From assembly GCF_018224885.1 (NCBI RefSeq), contig NZ_JAGTXB010000005.1:186001-250000 (forward strand): a DNA stretch of 64,000 nt. The letters run 5' to 3'. A program made the position numbers and the translations under genes. The notes beneath the pieces were generated by a model, which saw nothing but the letters and a program-made list of their open reading frames with translations, did not search any database and had not been told where the DNA came from. Below, in pieces: positions 28,654 through 37,606 of the stretch. Numbering within the stretch: position 1 is the stretch's first letter; the number at the start of each line of letters is the position of its first letter. This DNA comes from Chitinophaga hostae (GTDB lineage Bacteria > Bacteroidota > Bacteroidia > Chitinophagales > Chitinophagaceae).

Positions 28654-29129
28654 GCTGCCTGAGTCCAACCACTACTATTACTATCTTATGTAGCGAAGTA
28701 AATGATACCCGGTGTATACCGGGGATGGGAGATGTTGTATCAGATAGGGAAGAACGATTACTCAACCAAAAACCACCTGGAATTACAATGCAAAAGAGAG
28801 AGAATTTTCCTGCAACATGAATGGCTGAACAGGTCCATCAATAGTCAGCAGCTATTGTTATGATTTGTAGCTCTTTGCTAAGGGGGATTGAATACCTCTG
28901 GATGATCGTGCCCCGTCGCGTGAAATGAGCGATGGTACTGTAACAGGGGAATTTAAACTTAGGAAAAAAGTAAGCCCATGAAACTATTCTTTCCAAAAGG
29001 GGCCAGCCCGTAAAGCCTTAAATGTTACTGTATTTAAAATAAACCGCCACAGATTAGGCCCTATGGCGGCTTAGAAATGACAAACCAACCAAAGAACTAT
29101 TGGAATTCTAATGTCTAATTTGTCCAGGT
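28654..29129 (+). other. Long leader between fecR and susC
   Basis: This 476-base stretch has no supportable gene. It contains a short hairpin (28708-28723, CCCGGT with a 4-base loop) and a larger one at 29044-29069. Its length suggests a separate promoter or an extended 5' untranslated leader for the susC/susD genes. Confidence 0.5.
29044..29069 (+). terminator. Hairpin between fecR and susC (possible attenuator)
   Basis: CCGCCA (29044-29049) pairs with TGGCGG (29064-29069); AG and CT extend the stem after one mismatch. There is no T-run. Hairpins in the same relative place occur at 45030-45054 and 55199-55222. It may lower read-through from the regulator genes or shape the leader of the receptor messenger. 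Confidence 0.5.
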
Positions 29130-32100
29130 ATGCAATTTATGAAAAATGTTACAACTATGGAACAGGTACGCATTGTACCTGTGAAATCAGGCTTGCTCAG
29201 CGTGGTAAGACGCTTTAGCTGGCCATCGTGGAAAAATACTAATAGGAAGTGTGGATGTGATGGTATTCCAACGAAAACAATATTGATTATGAAACTTGTT
29301 TTTCTCCTGCTGACTACTGTTTTCCTGCATGCTTATGCGGGTACGTCAGCCCAGGTGGTTAGCCTGACCGGAAAGAACATACCGTTCAGGCATGTAATGG
29401 AGGAAGTTAAGAAACAATCAGGTTATGTCATATTAACAACAAGGAAACTACTGGATGAGGCCAGGCCGGTTTCTTTATCGGTACATAATATGCCGCTCAT
29501 GGATTTTTTGAACCTGGTACTTAAAGACCAACCTTTACAATACCGGATTTCTGACAAAACTATTTTGCTGACGCGCAAAGATAAAGACGACCCTGCGCCG
29601 GGTATCCGGCAACCTTTAACGGATACAATAGCCCCCGTTATTGTACCGGTAGTTAGCGGCATAATAACTGACTCTGCCGGTGCACCGGTAATAGGAGCAA
29701 CGATAAGGATAAAAGCGACAAAAACTGTTACTGCTTCAGATAAAGACGGGAAATTTTTGCTTCCGGCAGTGCATAATAATGCGGTGTTACAGATCAGCTC
29801 TATTGGTTATGATAGCAGGGAAGTTACTGCCGGTGCAGGTATTTTGACGATTAGAATGAAACGATCTGTTACCCGGCTGGATGAAACTGTTGTTCTTGGA
29901 TATGGTAAGACCTCCAGGAGAACATTAATCGGCTCTATAGCTAAAGTGGGTGCTTCAGAAATTGATAACCAGCCCGTGGGAAATATATTCGCGGCAATTA
30001 GCGGGCGTATGGCCGGAGTGGATGCTGTATCATCCGGAGGATATCCGCGGACAGCAGGATATAGCATCAAAGTAAGGGGCGCTGCCAGTATAACTGCCGG
30101 AGCCGATCCGCTCTATATTGTTGACGGGATTCCGGTGCAAACGCTGCAGGAAGTTGTTAACCCGGCTGACGTGGAAAGTATTGAGGTACTGAAAGATGCG
30201 GATGCCACTGCTATATATGGCTCAAGAGGCGCCAACGGCGTAGTGCTGATAACAACAAAAAAGGGTAAGGCTGGAAAAACAGCCGTTAACCTGGATGTAT
30301 ATACCGGCGTTACTGATGTTTCCAGGAGAATGGACCTGCTGAACACCACGGAGTACCTTGATCTGCGCCGGAAAGCGTTTGCGGCACAGGGAATTGCTCC
30401 CAATACAGGCAGTGCGCCGGATCTGCTGGTATGGGATACTACTCAGCATCATGATTGGCAGAAATACCTGATGGGTAACAGGGCGCCTTTTACGAATGTG
30501 CAGTTGGATATCTCAGGCGGCGATGAGCGCACCCAGTTCATGTTGTCTTTCGGGGGCAGGCATGAAGGCAGCGTACTGGTTGGCAAACAATATAACAACC
30601 GGTACAATGGCCGGCTCAATATACAGCACCGGTCAGTGAACAACCGGTTCTCTTTATCTGCCGGTGCGATGTATACCCGGCAGGATGTTTTTGTTACCGG
30701 AAACGATCCGTCTAAATCTTTATTGACCCCTCCGGACTATCCCCTGTATGACAGCACCGGGAAACCGTATTTTACCGCATCTGGCATGGTAAGTCCCGCT
30801 ACTTTTTTTTATTTGAATTCATTAACTCAGACCAGCTTTTATGTGGGAAACGCCTCTTTACGGTATAAATTGTTAGCGCCCCTTGAACTGAAAGTAGACC
30901 TGGGATATGCCAGTAACCTCTCAAACAGTGTAACTAAAAATCTTAATGGTTCCCTGAACCCTTATATTAGCCCGTATAGCAGAACCGCGTATTATCTTGC
31001 ATCAGAATATACGACTTACAATATTGAGCCGCAACTGAATTATCACCTTTCACGTAAGAAGCATTCACTGGAACTATTGTTGGGGGCTACAGCGCAGCGA
31101 ACAACAACTAAAGCTAATTCTATTGCGGGTGGAGGGTATACCTCTGATGATTTGCTGGGAAGTATTGGCGCTGCAAACGTCATTTTTTTGAGGACATCGG
31201 ACACCCGTGATTATAAGTACCAATCTCTCTTTTCCAGGGTTATTTACAGTTTTGATGAGAAGTACCTGCTTTCGGGTATTTTCAGGACAGACGGCTCTTC
31301 CAGGTTCGGTCCTGCCAACAGGTATGGTAAGTTCTGGTCAGTTGGCGCCGCCTGGATATTCACAGAAGAGAGCATATTCCGTAATGCCCTGCCTTTTGTC
31401 AGCTTTGGTAAGCTGAAGCTGAGCTATGGTAAAACCGGTAATGACCAAATCGGGGACTATAAGTATTTAAGCATTTACTCGCCGGACTTTGTATATAATG
31501 ATGCCAATACTATTAAGCCAACCTCGTTGGGTAATGACCTGTATAGCTGGGAAAATACCAATAAACTGGATATTGCGCTGGAACTATCATTGTTCAATCA
31601 CAGAATAACACTGAACTCAAATTTTTTCAGTAATACTATCACTAATCCATTGGTGAATCAAACGGTTCCATCTCAAACCGGATTCAGTTCCTATGTCGCT
31701 AATCTCAATGCCCATGTGCAGAGCAGGGGATGGGAGTTTGAGCTGAACGCCATCAATATGGATAAGCACAATTTCAGATGGGTGACGGCTGCCACCTTTT
31801 CAATAACCAGGAACAAATTGTTATCCTTCCCTGATCTTCAGAACTCAGTGTATGCAAATCTGCTGGAGGTCGGTAAATCCATCAATCTGTACCGGGGATA
31901 CAAATTTACAGGAGTAGACGCTAATACAGGGCTTGCAAAGATGGAAGATATTGACAAGAATGGCGTAATAACATATCCCGGTGATTATCAAACACTGGGA
32001 GAAGCTAATCCTGATTTTTACGGGGGGATTGGCAACACGTTCACTTATAAAGGCCTTAGCCTGGATATTTTTGTGCAATTCAGAAAACAGCCCTGGCAAT

Positions 32101-32498
32101 TCGGTTACCTGTATCTCCATGGTCAACCTTTTGGCATGATGCAAAATGTGCAAAGAGACCTGACAACAAAATACTGGAAAGGACCGGGCGATACGCAGGC
32201 ATCGGTTCCGGGACTCGCTGCTACAAGTGCCAGCCCGGTATATCGTAACTTCAATTCTGAATTTTCAAGGTCGGATGCGGCATACAGCGATGCCTCCTTT
32301 ATACGCGTGAAAAACATTTCACTTTCATATACACTGCCAGCAAGGTGGGCCAATAAGGCTCAGCTGAAAGAAGTGAAGATATACCTGCGGGCCCAGAATC
32401 CTTTCCTGTTTACAAAGTACGATGCACTGGATCCTGAATCCGGCCTTACCGTTCCTGTGCTACGAAACTGGACTGCCGGGATCAATATAAAACTTTAA
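29130..32498 (+). CDS. SusC/RagA-type TonB-dependent receptor with STN domain
   Basis: Protein of 1122 residues. A long basic N-region precedes the signal segment (MKLVFLLLTTVFLHAYAGTSAQ, about 54-75). Next come an STN domain (about 80-145, SLTGKNIPFRHVMEEVKKQ), a carboxypeptidase-regulatory-like domain (about 170-255, ITDSAGAPVIGATIRIK), a plug domain with the SusC signatures (GYGKTSRRTL and VESIEVLKDADATAIYGSRG) and a 22-strand-type barrel to the end. It imports a ligand across the outer membrane together with the SusD lipoprotein encoded 10 bases downstream, and the STN domain signals to FecR. The partner genes (thioredoxins, peptidases) hint that the cargo is peptide-like, not a plain glycan. 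Confidence 0.95.
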   Translation: MQFMKNVTTMEQVRIVPVKSGLLSVVRRFSWPSWKNTNRKCGCDGIPTKTILIMKLVFLLLTTVFLHAYAGTSAQVVSLTGKNIPFRHVMEEVKKQSGYVILTTRKLLDEARPVSLSVHNMPLMDFLNLVLKDQPLQYRISDKTILLTRKDKDDPAPGIRQPLTDTIAPVIVPVVSGIITDSAGAPVIGATIRIKATKTVTASDKDGKFLLPAVHNNAVLQISSIGYDSREVTAGAGILTIRMKRSVTRLDETVVLGYGKTSRRTLIGSIAKVGASEIDNQPVGNIFAAISGRMAGVDAVSSGGYPRTAGYSIKVRGAASITAGADPLYIVDGIPVQTLQEVVNPADVESIEVLKDADATAIYGSRGANGVVLITTKKGKAGKTAVNLDVYTGVTDVSRRMDLLNTTEYLDLRRKAFAAQGIAPNTGSAPDLLVWDTTQHHDWQKYLMGNRAPFTNVQLDISGGDERTQFMLSFGGRHEGSVLVGKQYNNRYNGRLNIQHRSVNNRFSLSAGAMYTRQDVFVTGNDPSKSLLTPPDYPLYDSTGKPYFTASGMVSPATFFYLNSLTQTSFYVGNASLRYKLLAPLELKVDLGYASNLSNSVTKNLNGSLNPYISPYSRTAYYLASEYTTYNIEPQLNYHLSRKKHSLELLLGATAQRTTTKANSIAGGGYTSDDLLGSIGAANVIFLRTSDTRDYKYQSLFSRVIYSFDEKYLLSGIFRTDGSSRFGPANRYGKFWSVGAAWIFTEESIFRNALPFVSFGKLKLSYGKTGNDQIGDYKYLSIYSPDFVYNDANTIKPTSLGNDLYSWENTNKLDIALELSLFNHRITLNSNFFSNTITNPLVNQTVPSQTGFSSYVANLNAHVQSRGWEFELNAINMDKHNFRWVTAATFSITRNKLLSFPDLQNSVYANLLEVGKSINLYRGYKFTGVDANTGLAKMEDIDKNGVITYPGDYQTLGEANPDFYGGIGNTFTYKGLSLDIFVQFRKQPWQFGYLYLHGQPFGMMQNVQRDLTTKYWKGPGDTQASVPGLAATSASPVYRNFNSEFSRSDAAYSDASFIRVKNISLSYTLPARWANKAQLKEVKIYLRAQNPFLFTKYDALDPESGLTVPVLRNWTAGINIKL

Positions 32499-32508
32499 AA
32501 GTACTTTT

Positions 32509-33900
32509 ATGAATACAAAGGAAAACATAAAACAACGGGTCATATACCTGTTAGTATGTATCAGCCTTCTTCCCTTAAATTTTGCCTGCAGAAAATACCT
32601 GGACATTGACCCTCCATCAGGCTCGCTGGTAGCCACGTCAGTATATAGTAACCGGGACAACGCAACAAGTGCGCTTAATGGTATATATTCAAATTTCTTC
32701 AGTAGTTATTATTTTAGCGTGCAAATCCCGACATCTGCGGTATTATTATCGGACGAGGCCACCTTTATTCAGAGCAGTTATGATGATTTGGTTAATAACG
32801 TCCTGAATGCCAGAAATATCTTCTCATCGGAGGGCTGGCGGAATTTATACCAGGTAATTTACCAGGCTAACACTTTTATTGAGCAGGTAAAGGCTTCCGG
32901 GCTGGATGATAAATTCAGGTCTACCAGCATAGCCGAAGCTAAATTCATCAGGGCCTATGCCTACTTCCACCTTGTTAACTTCTTTGGCGCAGTGCCACTT
33001 GTCCTTACTGGGAACCTTACTATTTCAGCAACATTGCCCCGGACCGATCCTGCTATCATATACAAGCAGATGATACAGGACCTGAAAGATGCTGGAAATA
33101 ACATCTCCGCAGATATTAACTCACGGTCTAAAGTTACTCCTGCGGCTATCCAGGCTTTGTTGGCAAAGGTATATTTATATACAGGGGATTATGCCAATGC
33201 TTTGTCTTATTCTTCTAAAGTGATCAATAGCGCCGCATTTCAGCTGGAAGATCCGGATAAAGTTTTCTTGAGGACCAGCAGGGAAACTATTTTGAAAAGC
33301 AACACAAGTAATGGCGTACTTGGCACAATTTTCAATTTTACTATAATAGGTTTTTATTTTAGACCAATCAATAATGAGGCTACTTACTTACTGCGTGATG
33401 GTTTACTGAATTCCTTTGAGCAGGGCGACAAGCGAAAATCCTCCTGGACAGGATCAGTAAAAAGTAGTGTCGGAACAGTGGGAAGCTTTCCTTATAAGTA
33501 TAAGTTAAGTAATGCACCGGCTAACATGGCGCTGGCGGAAGATTATGTTTACCTGAGACTGGCGGAAGTTTACCTGATCAGGGCTGAGGCAGCTGTGAAG
33601 ACAGGGGATTGGAACCTTGCAAGAAATGATATCAATAAAATAAGGGAAAGAGCGGGGCTACCCGGCTATACAACTTCCTTAAACACTGAACAAGGACTAC
33701 TGCTGGCCATAGAACATGAGAGACAGGTGGAATTGTTTTCTGAATCGGCTGACCGCTGGTTTGACCTGAAACGTACCAACCGGATCGATGCTGTGCTGGG
33801 AGCAGTTAAACCCATGTGGAAGCCGTATGCAAAGTACCTGCCTGTTCCACAGGCTGAAATTGAGGCCAATCACAACCTGACACAAAATGAAGGATACTGA
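32509..33900 (+). CDS. SusD/RagB-type ligand-binding lipoprotein
   Basis: Protein of 463 residues with a lipoprotein signal ending at PLNFAC (Cys27) followed by RKYLDIDPPSG, the usual SusD N-terminus. Helical TPR-like sequence appears at AEAKFIRAYAYFHLVNFFGAVP, and the C-terminal signature appears at LRLAEVYLIRAEAAVKTGDW and INKIRERAGLPGY. The C-terminus ends LPVPQAEIEANHNLTQNEGY, typical of the family. It sits as a lid on the SusC barrel encoded just before it and captures the cargo. The 10-base gap points to tight co-transcription. Confidence 0.95.
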   Translation: MNTKENIKQRVIYLLVCISLLPLNFACRKYLDIDPPSGSLVATSVYSNRDNATSALNGIYSNFFSSYYFSVQIPTSAVLLSDEATFIQSSYDDLVNNVLNARNIFSSEGWRNLYQVIYQANTFIEQVKASGLDDKFRSTSIAEAKFIRAYAYFHLVNFFGAVPLVLTGNLTISATLPRTDPAIIYKQMIQDLKDAGNNISADINSRSKVTPAAIQALLAKVYLYTGDYANALSYSSKVINSAAFQLEDPDKVFLRTSRETILKSNTSNGVLGTIFNFTIIGFYFRPINNEATYLLRDGLLNSFEQGDKRKSSWTGSVKSSVGTVGSFPYKYKLSNAPANMALAEDYVYLRLAEVYLIRAEAAVKTGDWNLARNDINKIRERAGLPGYTTSLNTEQGLLLAIEHERQVELFSESADRWFDLKRTNRIDAVLGAVKPMWKPYAKYLPVPQAEIEANHNLTQNEGY

Positions 33901-34006
33901 TGTTGTTGTAATCCGTAACAATTACAAAATTTATCGTAATAGTTAATACCGGAGCGCGGCAGGCTTCCTTAAAAGTTTCTATTAAAAAAAGAATATAAAT
34001 AATTGT

Positions 34007-35104
34007 ATGAAAAGTATAACGTGTTTTGCACTGCTGTTGTGCAGTATTTTAGCCGTACAGGCACAGGAAAAATTCATTATTGAGGGAAAACTGAACGATC
34101 TGAAAGATTCAGCCATGATATATCTGGCTTCTTACACAAAGAAAGGATGGGTGACGGATTCAATGGTATCAAAAAACGGCGTTTTCACATTTAAGGGTAG
34201 CATGGAAATGCCCATGCTTGCTACACTATTTAGGAAGGATCCCGGATTATTTGATGGCCAGGCCTTTTGGATCGACAAGGGAAAGATTAAAGTAGCCGGA
34301 GGTAGCAACCTGAAAACAGCTACTATTATAGGTGGTAAGAACCAGGCTGATTGGACATTATTGAGATCGCTGTGTCAACCGGTGGAGGACAGATGGAGTG
34401 CTTTAGGCAGGAAAATGGCAGAATACAATGGCAAAGATCAGGCCGTTGTGGATGAAATGAAGGTGCAGGTTAAAGCTGTAAACGATGAATTGATGAAAGT
34501 AAAAGAGATGTTTATCCGCACCCATCCTGATGCTGATGTGAGCCTCTTTTTGCTGGGTACGCCGGAAGCAGGGGCATTCGCCACGACGCTTCGTATATCT
34601 CTTCTGAACGGGTTGAACCAGCGTTTACGCAATACTAAAGAGGGAAAGGAAATGGCTGCTCTTCTTGCAAAAGTACTAAAAACCGATGTTGGACAACCTG
34701 CGCCTGACTTTACCCAGGATAATACAGGCGGTCATCCTGTTTCATTGGCTTCCCTGAAAGGCAAATATGTGCTGGTGGATTTCTGGGCGAGTTGGTGTGG
34801 TCCCTGTCGCCGGGAAAACCCAAACGTAGTCAGGGCTTATCAAAGATTTAAAGGCAGGAATTTTGAGATCATTGGCGTTTCCCTTGATGATAAAAAGGAA
34901 GCCTGGCTGAAAGCCATCAAGGATGATGGATTGCCATGGATACATGTCAGTGACCTGAAAGGCTGGAAGAATGCACCGGCGCAACAATACGGCGTTAATG
35001 GTATACCATCAAATTTCCTCCTCGACCCGAATGGTATTATTATCGCCAGAAACCTGCAGGGTGAAGCGCTGGAGAAAAAACTGGAAGAAGTTCTCACAAA
35101 ATGA
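34007..35104 (+). CDS. TlpA-like thiol-disulfide reductase with DUF4369 domain (first copy)
   Basis: Protein of 365 residues with a signal peptide (MKSITCFALLLCSILAVQAQ). An N-terminal DUF4369-like domain (about 22-115, FIIEGKLNDLKDSAMIYLAS) precedes a helical linker and a C-terminal AhpC/TSA-type thioredoxin domain (about 230-365). The redox motif is WCGPC (Cys264 and Cys267), preceded by VLVDFWAS and followed by the proline loop NGIPSNFLLD. The protein is periplasmic and probably reduces disulfides. Its stop overlaps the start of the next gene (ATGA), so the two copies are translationally linked. Such thioredoxins are common beside SusC/SusD genes in Bacteroidota. Confidence 0.92.
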   Translation: MKSITCFALLLCSILAVQAQEKFIIEGKLNDLKDSAMIYLASYTKKGWVTDSMVSKNGVFTFKGSMEMPMLATLFRKDPGLFDGQAFWIDKGKIKVAGGSNLKTATIIGGKNQADWTLLRSLCQPVEDRWSALGRKMAEYNGKDQAVVDEMKVQVKAVNDELMKVKEMFIRTHPDADVSLFLLGTPEAGAFATTLRISLLNGLNQRLRNTKEGKEMAALLAKVLKTDVGQPAPDFTQDNTGGHPVSLASLKGKYVLVDFWASWCGPCRRENPNVVRAYQRFKGRNFEIIGVSLDDKKEAWLKAIKDDGLPWIHVSDLKGWKNAPAQQYGVNGIPSNFLLDPNGIIIARNLQGEALEKKLEEVLTK

Positions 35105-36210
35105 AAAATAGACAAATGAAATACATAAGTTGCTTTGCATTGCTGCTGTGCTGCATTTTAGCCGTACAAGCGCAGGAAAAATTCCTGATTGAAGGAAAAC
35201 TGGATAGCCTGAAAGAACCATCAATGATATATCTGACATATGATACGGATAAAGGATCGGTGAGGGATTCAATGTTGGCGGAAAACGGAACTTTTACATT
35301 TAAAGGCACATTAGGAAAACCATTGAGGGCCTCTGTATATACTTCCTTGCAAAGTGCGTATCCCCGTCAATTCTGGATCGAAAAGGGGAGGACCACTATA
35401 GCAGGAGATAACCTGAAAACAGCCACTGTTACCGGAGGTGAAATACAGGCTGATCAGGCATTGCTTGACGCACGGTTACAACCATTGGCTGAGGTGATGG
35501 AAAAGGTCTCCGATTTAGGAATGAAATATTTGAGAGAGAAAAATCAACCTGGTATAGAAGTGATGAAGGCACATCTGCGTTTCTTTATCGAAGAACGTTT
35601 CAGGATACAAAAAGAATTTATCGGCGAGCATCCCAATTCCTATGTTAGCCTTAGCTGCCTGAAAGAAATAGCACCCAGGTTAGACCTAAAGGCTTTTGCA
35701 TCCCTTTTTAACGGATTGAACCAGCGTTTACGCAGTATCGGGGAAGGAAAGGAACTGGCTGCTCTCCTTGCAAAAGGACTAAAAACCGATGTTGGACAAC
35801 CTGCACCTGATTTTACCCAGGATAATACAGACGGTCATCCTGTTCCATTGGCTTCCCTGAAAGGCAAATATGTGCTGGTAGATTTCTGGGCGAGCTGGTG
35901 TGACCCCTGTCGCAAGGAAAATCCAAACCTAGTCAGGGCTTATCAAAGATTTAAAGGCAGGAATTTTGAGATCATCGGCGTTTCCCTTGATGACAAAAAG
36001 GAAGCCTGGCTGAAAGCCATCAAAGATGATGGATTGACATGGATACATGTCAGTGATCTGAAGCGTGGGAATAATGCAGCGGCGAACGAATACGCCATCT
36101 CTCTTATACCATCGAATTTCCTCCTCGGTCCGGATGGTATTATTATCGCCAGAAACCTGCATGGTGAAGCGCTGGAGAAAAAACTGGAAGAGGTATTAGG
36201 AGGAAAATAA
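35101..36210 (+). CDS. TlpA-like thioredoxin with DUF4369 domain (second copy, WCDPC motif)
   Basis: Protein of 369 residues, a tandem duplicate of the preceding gene. The ATG at 35101 overlaps the upstream stop by four bases; an ATG at 35116 (MKYISCFALL) would match the paralogue's start better. The DUF4369-like domain (FLIEGKLDSLKEPSMIYLT) and middle part have diverged, while the last 140 residues are nearly identical to copy one. The redox motif is WCDPC (Cys267, Cys270), with Asp in place of the common Gly. In thioredoxins the two residues between the cysteines set the redox potential, so the copies may have different roles. The proline loop reads SLIPSNFLLG. Confidence 0.92.
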   Translation: MKNRQMKYISCFALLLCCILAVQAQEKFLIEGKLDSLKEPSMIYLTYDTDKGSVRDSMLAENGTFTFKGTLGKPLRASVYTSLQSAYPRQFWIEKGRTTIAGDNLKTATVTGGEIQADQALLDARLQPLAEVMEKVSDLGMKYLREKNQPGIEVMKAHLRFFIEERFRIQKEFIGEHPNSYVSLSCLKEIAPRLDLKAFASLFNGLNQRLRSIGEGKELAALLAKGLKTDVGQPAPDFTQDNTDGHPVPLASLKGKYVLVDFWASWCDPCRKENPNLVRAYQRFKGRNFEIIGVSLDDKKEAWLKAIKDDGLTWIHVSDLKRGNNAAANEYAISLIPSNFLLGPDGIIIARNLHGEALEKKLEEVLGGK

Positions 36211-36226
36211 GAAAAAACTATTATCA

Positions 36227-37552
36227 ATGAATGTGAAATTTTTCATAGGAGGCAGTATGGCAGTCTTTCTTTTAGGCTTCATGGGTAAGGCCATTGCACA
36301 GAAGATTGAGTTTAATGAGTATGATCTGGATAATGGGCTTCATGTGATCCTGCACCGGGATAATTCGGCCCCTGTGGTAGCGGTGTCGGTCATGTATCAC
36401 GTAGGGTCGAAAAATGAAGATCCTGCACGCACCGGTTTTGCCCATTTTTTTGAGCACCTGTTATTTGAAGGTTCTGATAATATCAGGCGGGGCGAGTTTA
36501 TGAAACTGGTATCAGCCAACGGCGGACAAAACAATGCCAATACCACTTTCGACAGAACATACTATTATGAAGTATTTCCATCCAATCAGCTGGAGCTGGG
36601 GCTGTGGCTCGAAAGCGAGCGCATGTTGCACCCGGTGATCAACGAAACGGGGGTAAGTATACAACGGGAAGTGGTAAAGGAAGAAAAAAGACAGCGGGTC
36701 GACAACCAGCCTTATGCCCGGATAATAAACAATGTGTTTTCCGGAGTATTTGCGGGTACGCCTTACCGCTGGCAGCCTATTGGCTCTATGGACCACCTGA
36801 ACCAGGCAAAGCTGGATGAATTTACCGGCTTTTTTAAAAAGTTCTATGTTCCCAATAACGCCGTACTGAGCATTTCGGGGGATATAGATATAGAAAAAAC
36901 AATAGCGCTGGTAAAAGCTTATTTCGGGGAAATCCCTAAAGGCGCCACTGTCAGCCAGCAGGTGGTGAACGTTACGCCCATTACCAATACTATCATTGAT
37001 ACTGCGTATGATGCTAATATTCAGTTGCCGGCCATTGTTGGGGCTTACCAGACGCCCGGTATGACCAGCAAAGATGCGCGTGCGCTGGAATTATTGGCAG
37101 GTGTCCTGTCAAATGGCGCCAGTTCCCGTTTAAATAAGAAAATGATAGATGAGAAAAAAGAGGCGTTAAAAGTAGAGGCATTGAGTCTTTCTCTGGAAAG
37201 CGCCGGCGCCTTTATCTTTTATGCCATACCTAATGGTTATATCAGCCTTAATACTTTACTGGAGGATATCAGCAGCGAGATCAAAGAATTGCAGGAACAT
37301 CTTATCAGTGAAAAGGATTTTGAGAAATTAATGAACCAGGCTGAGAATAAATATGTAGCCGCTAATGCCCGGAATAATGATGTAGCGGAGAACCTGGCAT
37401 CAGCTTATACCTTTTTCAACAGGCAAACCAATCATGTGAATACAGCGCTGGAAGAGATCAGAGCCATGACCCGTGAAGATATACGCAATGCAGCCAGAAA
37501 GTATTTAAACGATCATCAGCGGCTGGTACTCTATTATCTGCCTGGCAGGTAG
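36227..37552 (+). CDS. M16 family zinc metallopeptidase (active subunit)
   Basis: Protein of 441 residues with an N-terminal signal segment (GGSMAVFLLGFMGKAIAQ). The inverted zinc motif HFFEH (residues 73-77) lies in GFAHFFEHLLFEGSDN, and the downstream Glu-rich segment REVVKEEKRQRVDNQPY provides the third ligand. The second half is the usual inactive M16 half-domain (GAYQTPGMTSKDARALELLA). The family cuts peptides of limited size inside a closed chamber. It starts 16 bases after the second thioredoxin gene and is followed by a non-catalytic partner, so a heterodimeric periplasmic peptidase is likely. Confidence 0.94.
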   Translation: MNVKFFIGGSMAVFLLGFMGKAIAQKIEFNEYDLDNGLHVILHRDNSAPVVAVSVMYHVGSKNEDPARTGFAHFFEHLLFEGSDNIRRGEFMKLVSANGGQNNANTTFDRTYYYEVFPSNQLELGLWLESERMLHPVINETGVSIQREVVKEEKRQRVDNQPYARIINNVFSGVFAGTPYRWQPIGSMDHLNQAKLDEFTGFFKKFYVPNNAVLSISGDIDIEKTIALVKAYFGEIPKGATVSQQVVNVTPITNTIIDTAYDANIQLPAIVGAYQTPGMTSKDARALELLAGVLSNGASSRLNKKMIDEKKEALKVEALSLSLESAGAFIFYAIPNGYISLNTLLEDISSEIKELQEHLISEKDFEKLMNQAENKYVAANARNNDVAENLASAYTFFNRQTNHVNTALEEIRAMTREDIRNAARKYLNDHQRLVLYYLPGR

Positions 37553-37606
37553 TATGAAATAAGGCTGCCTGTTTAGTCATCTGACATATTTAATTGTAAT
37601 TTTCTT

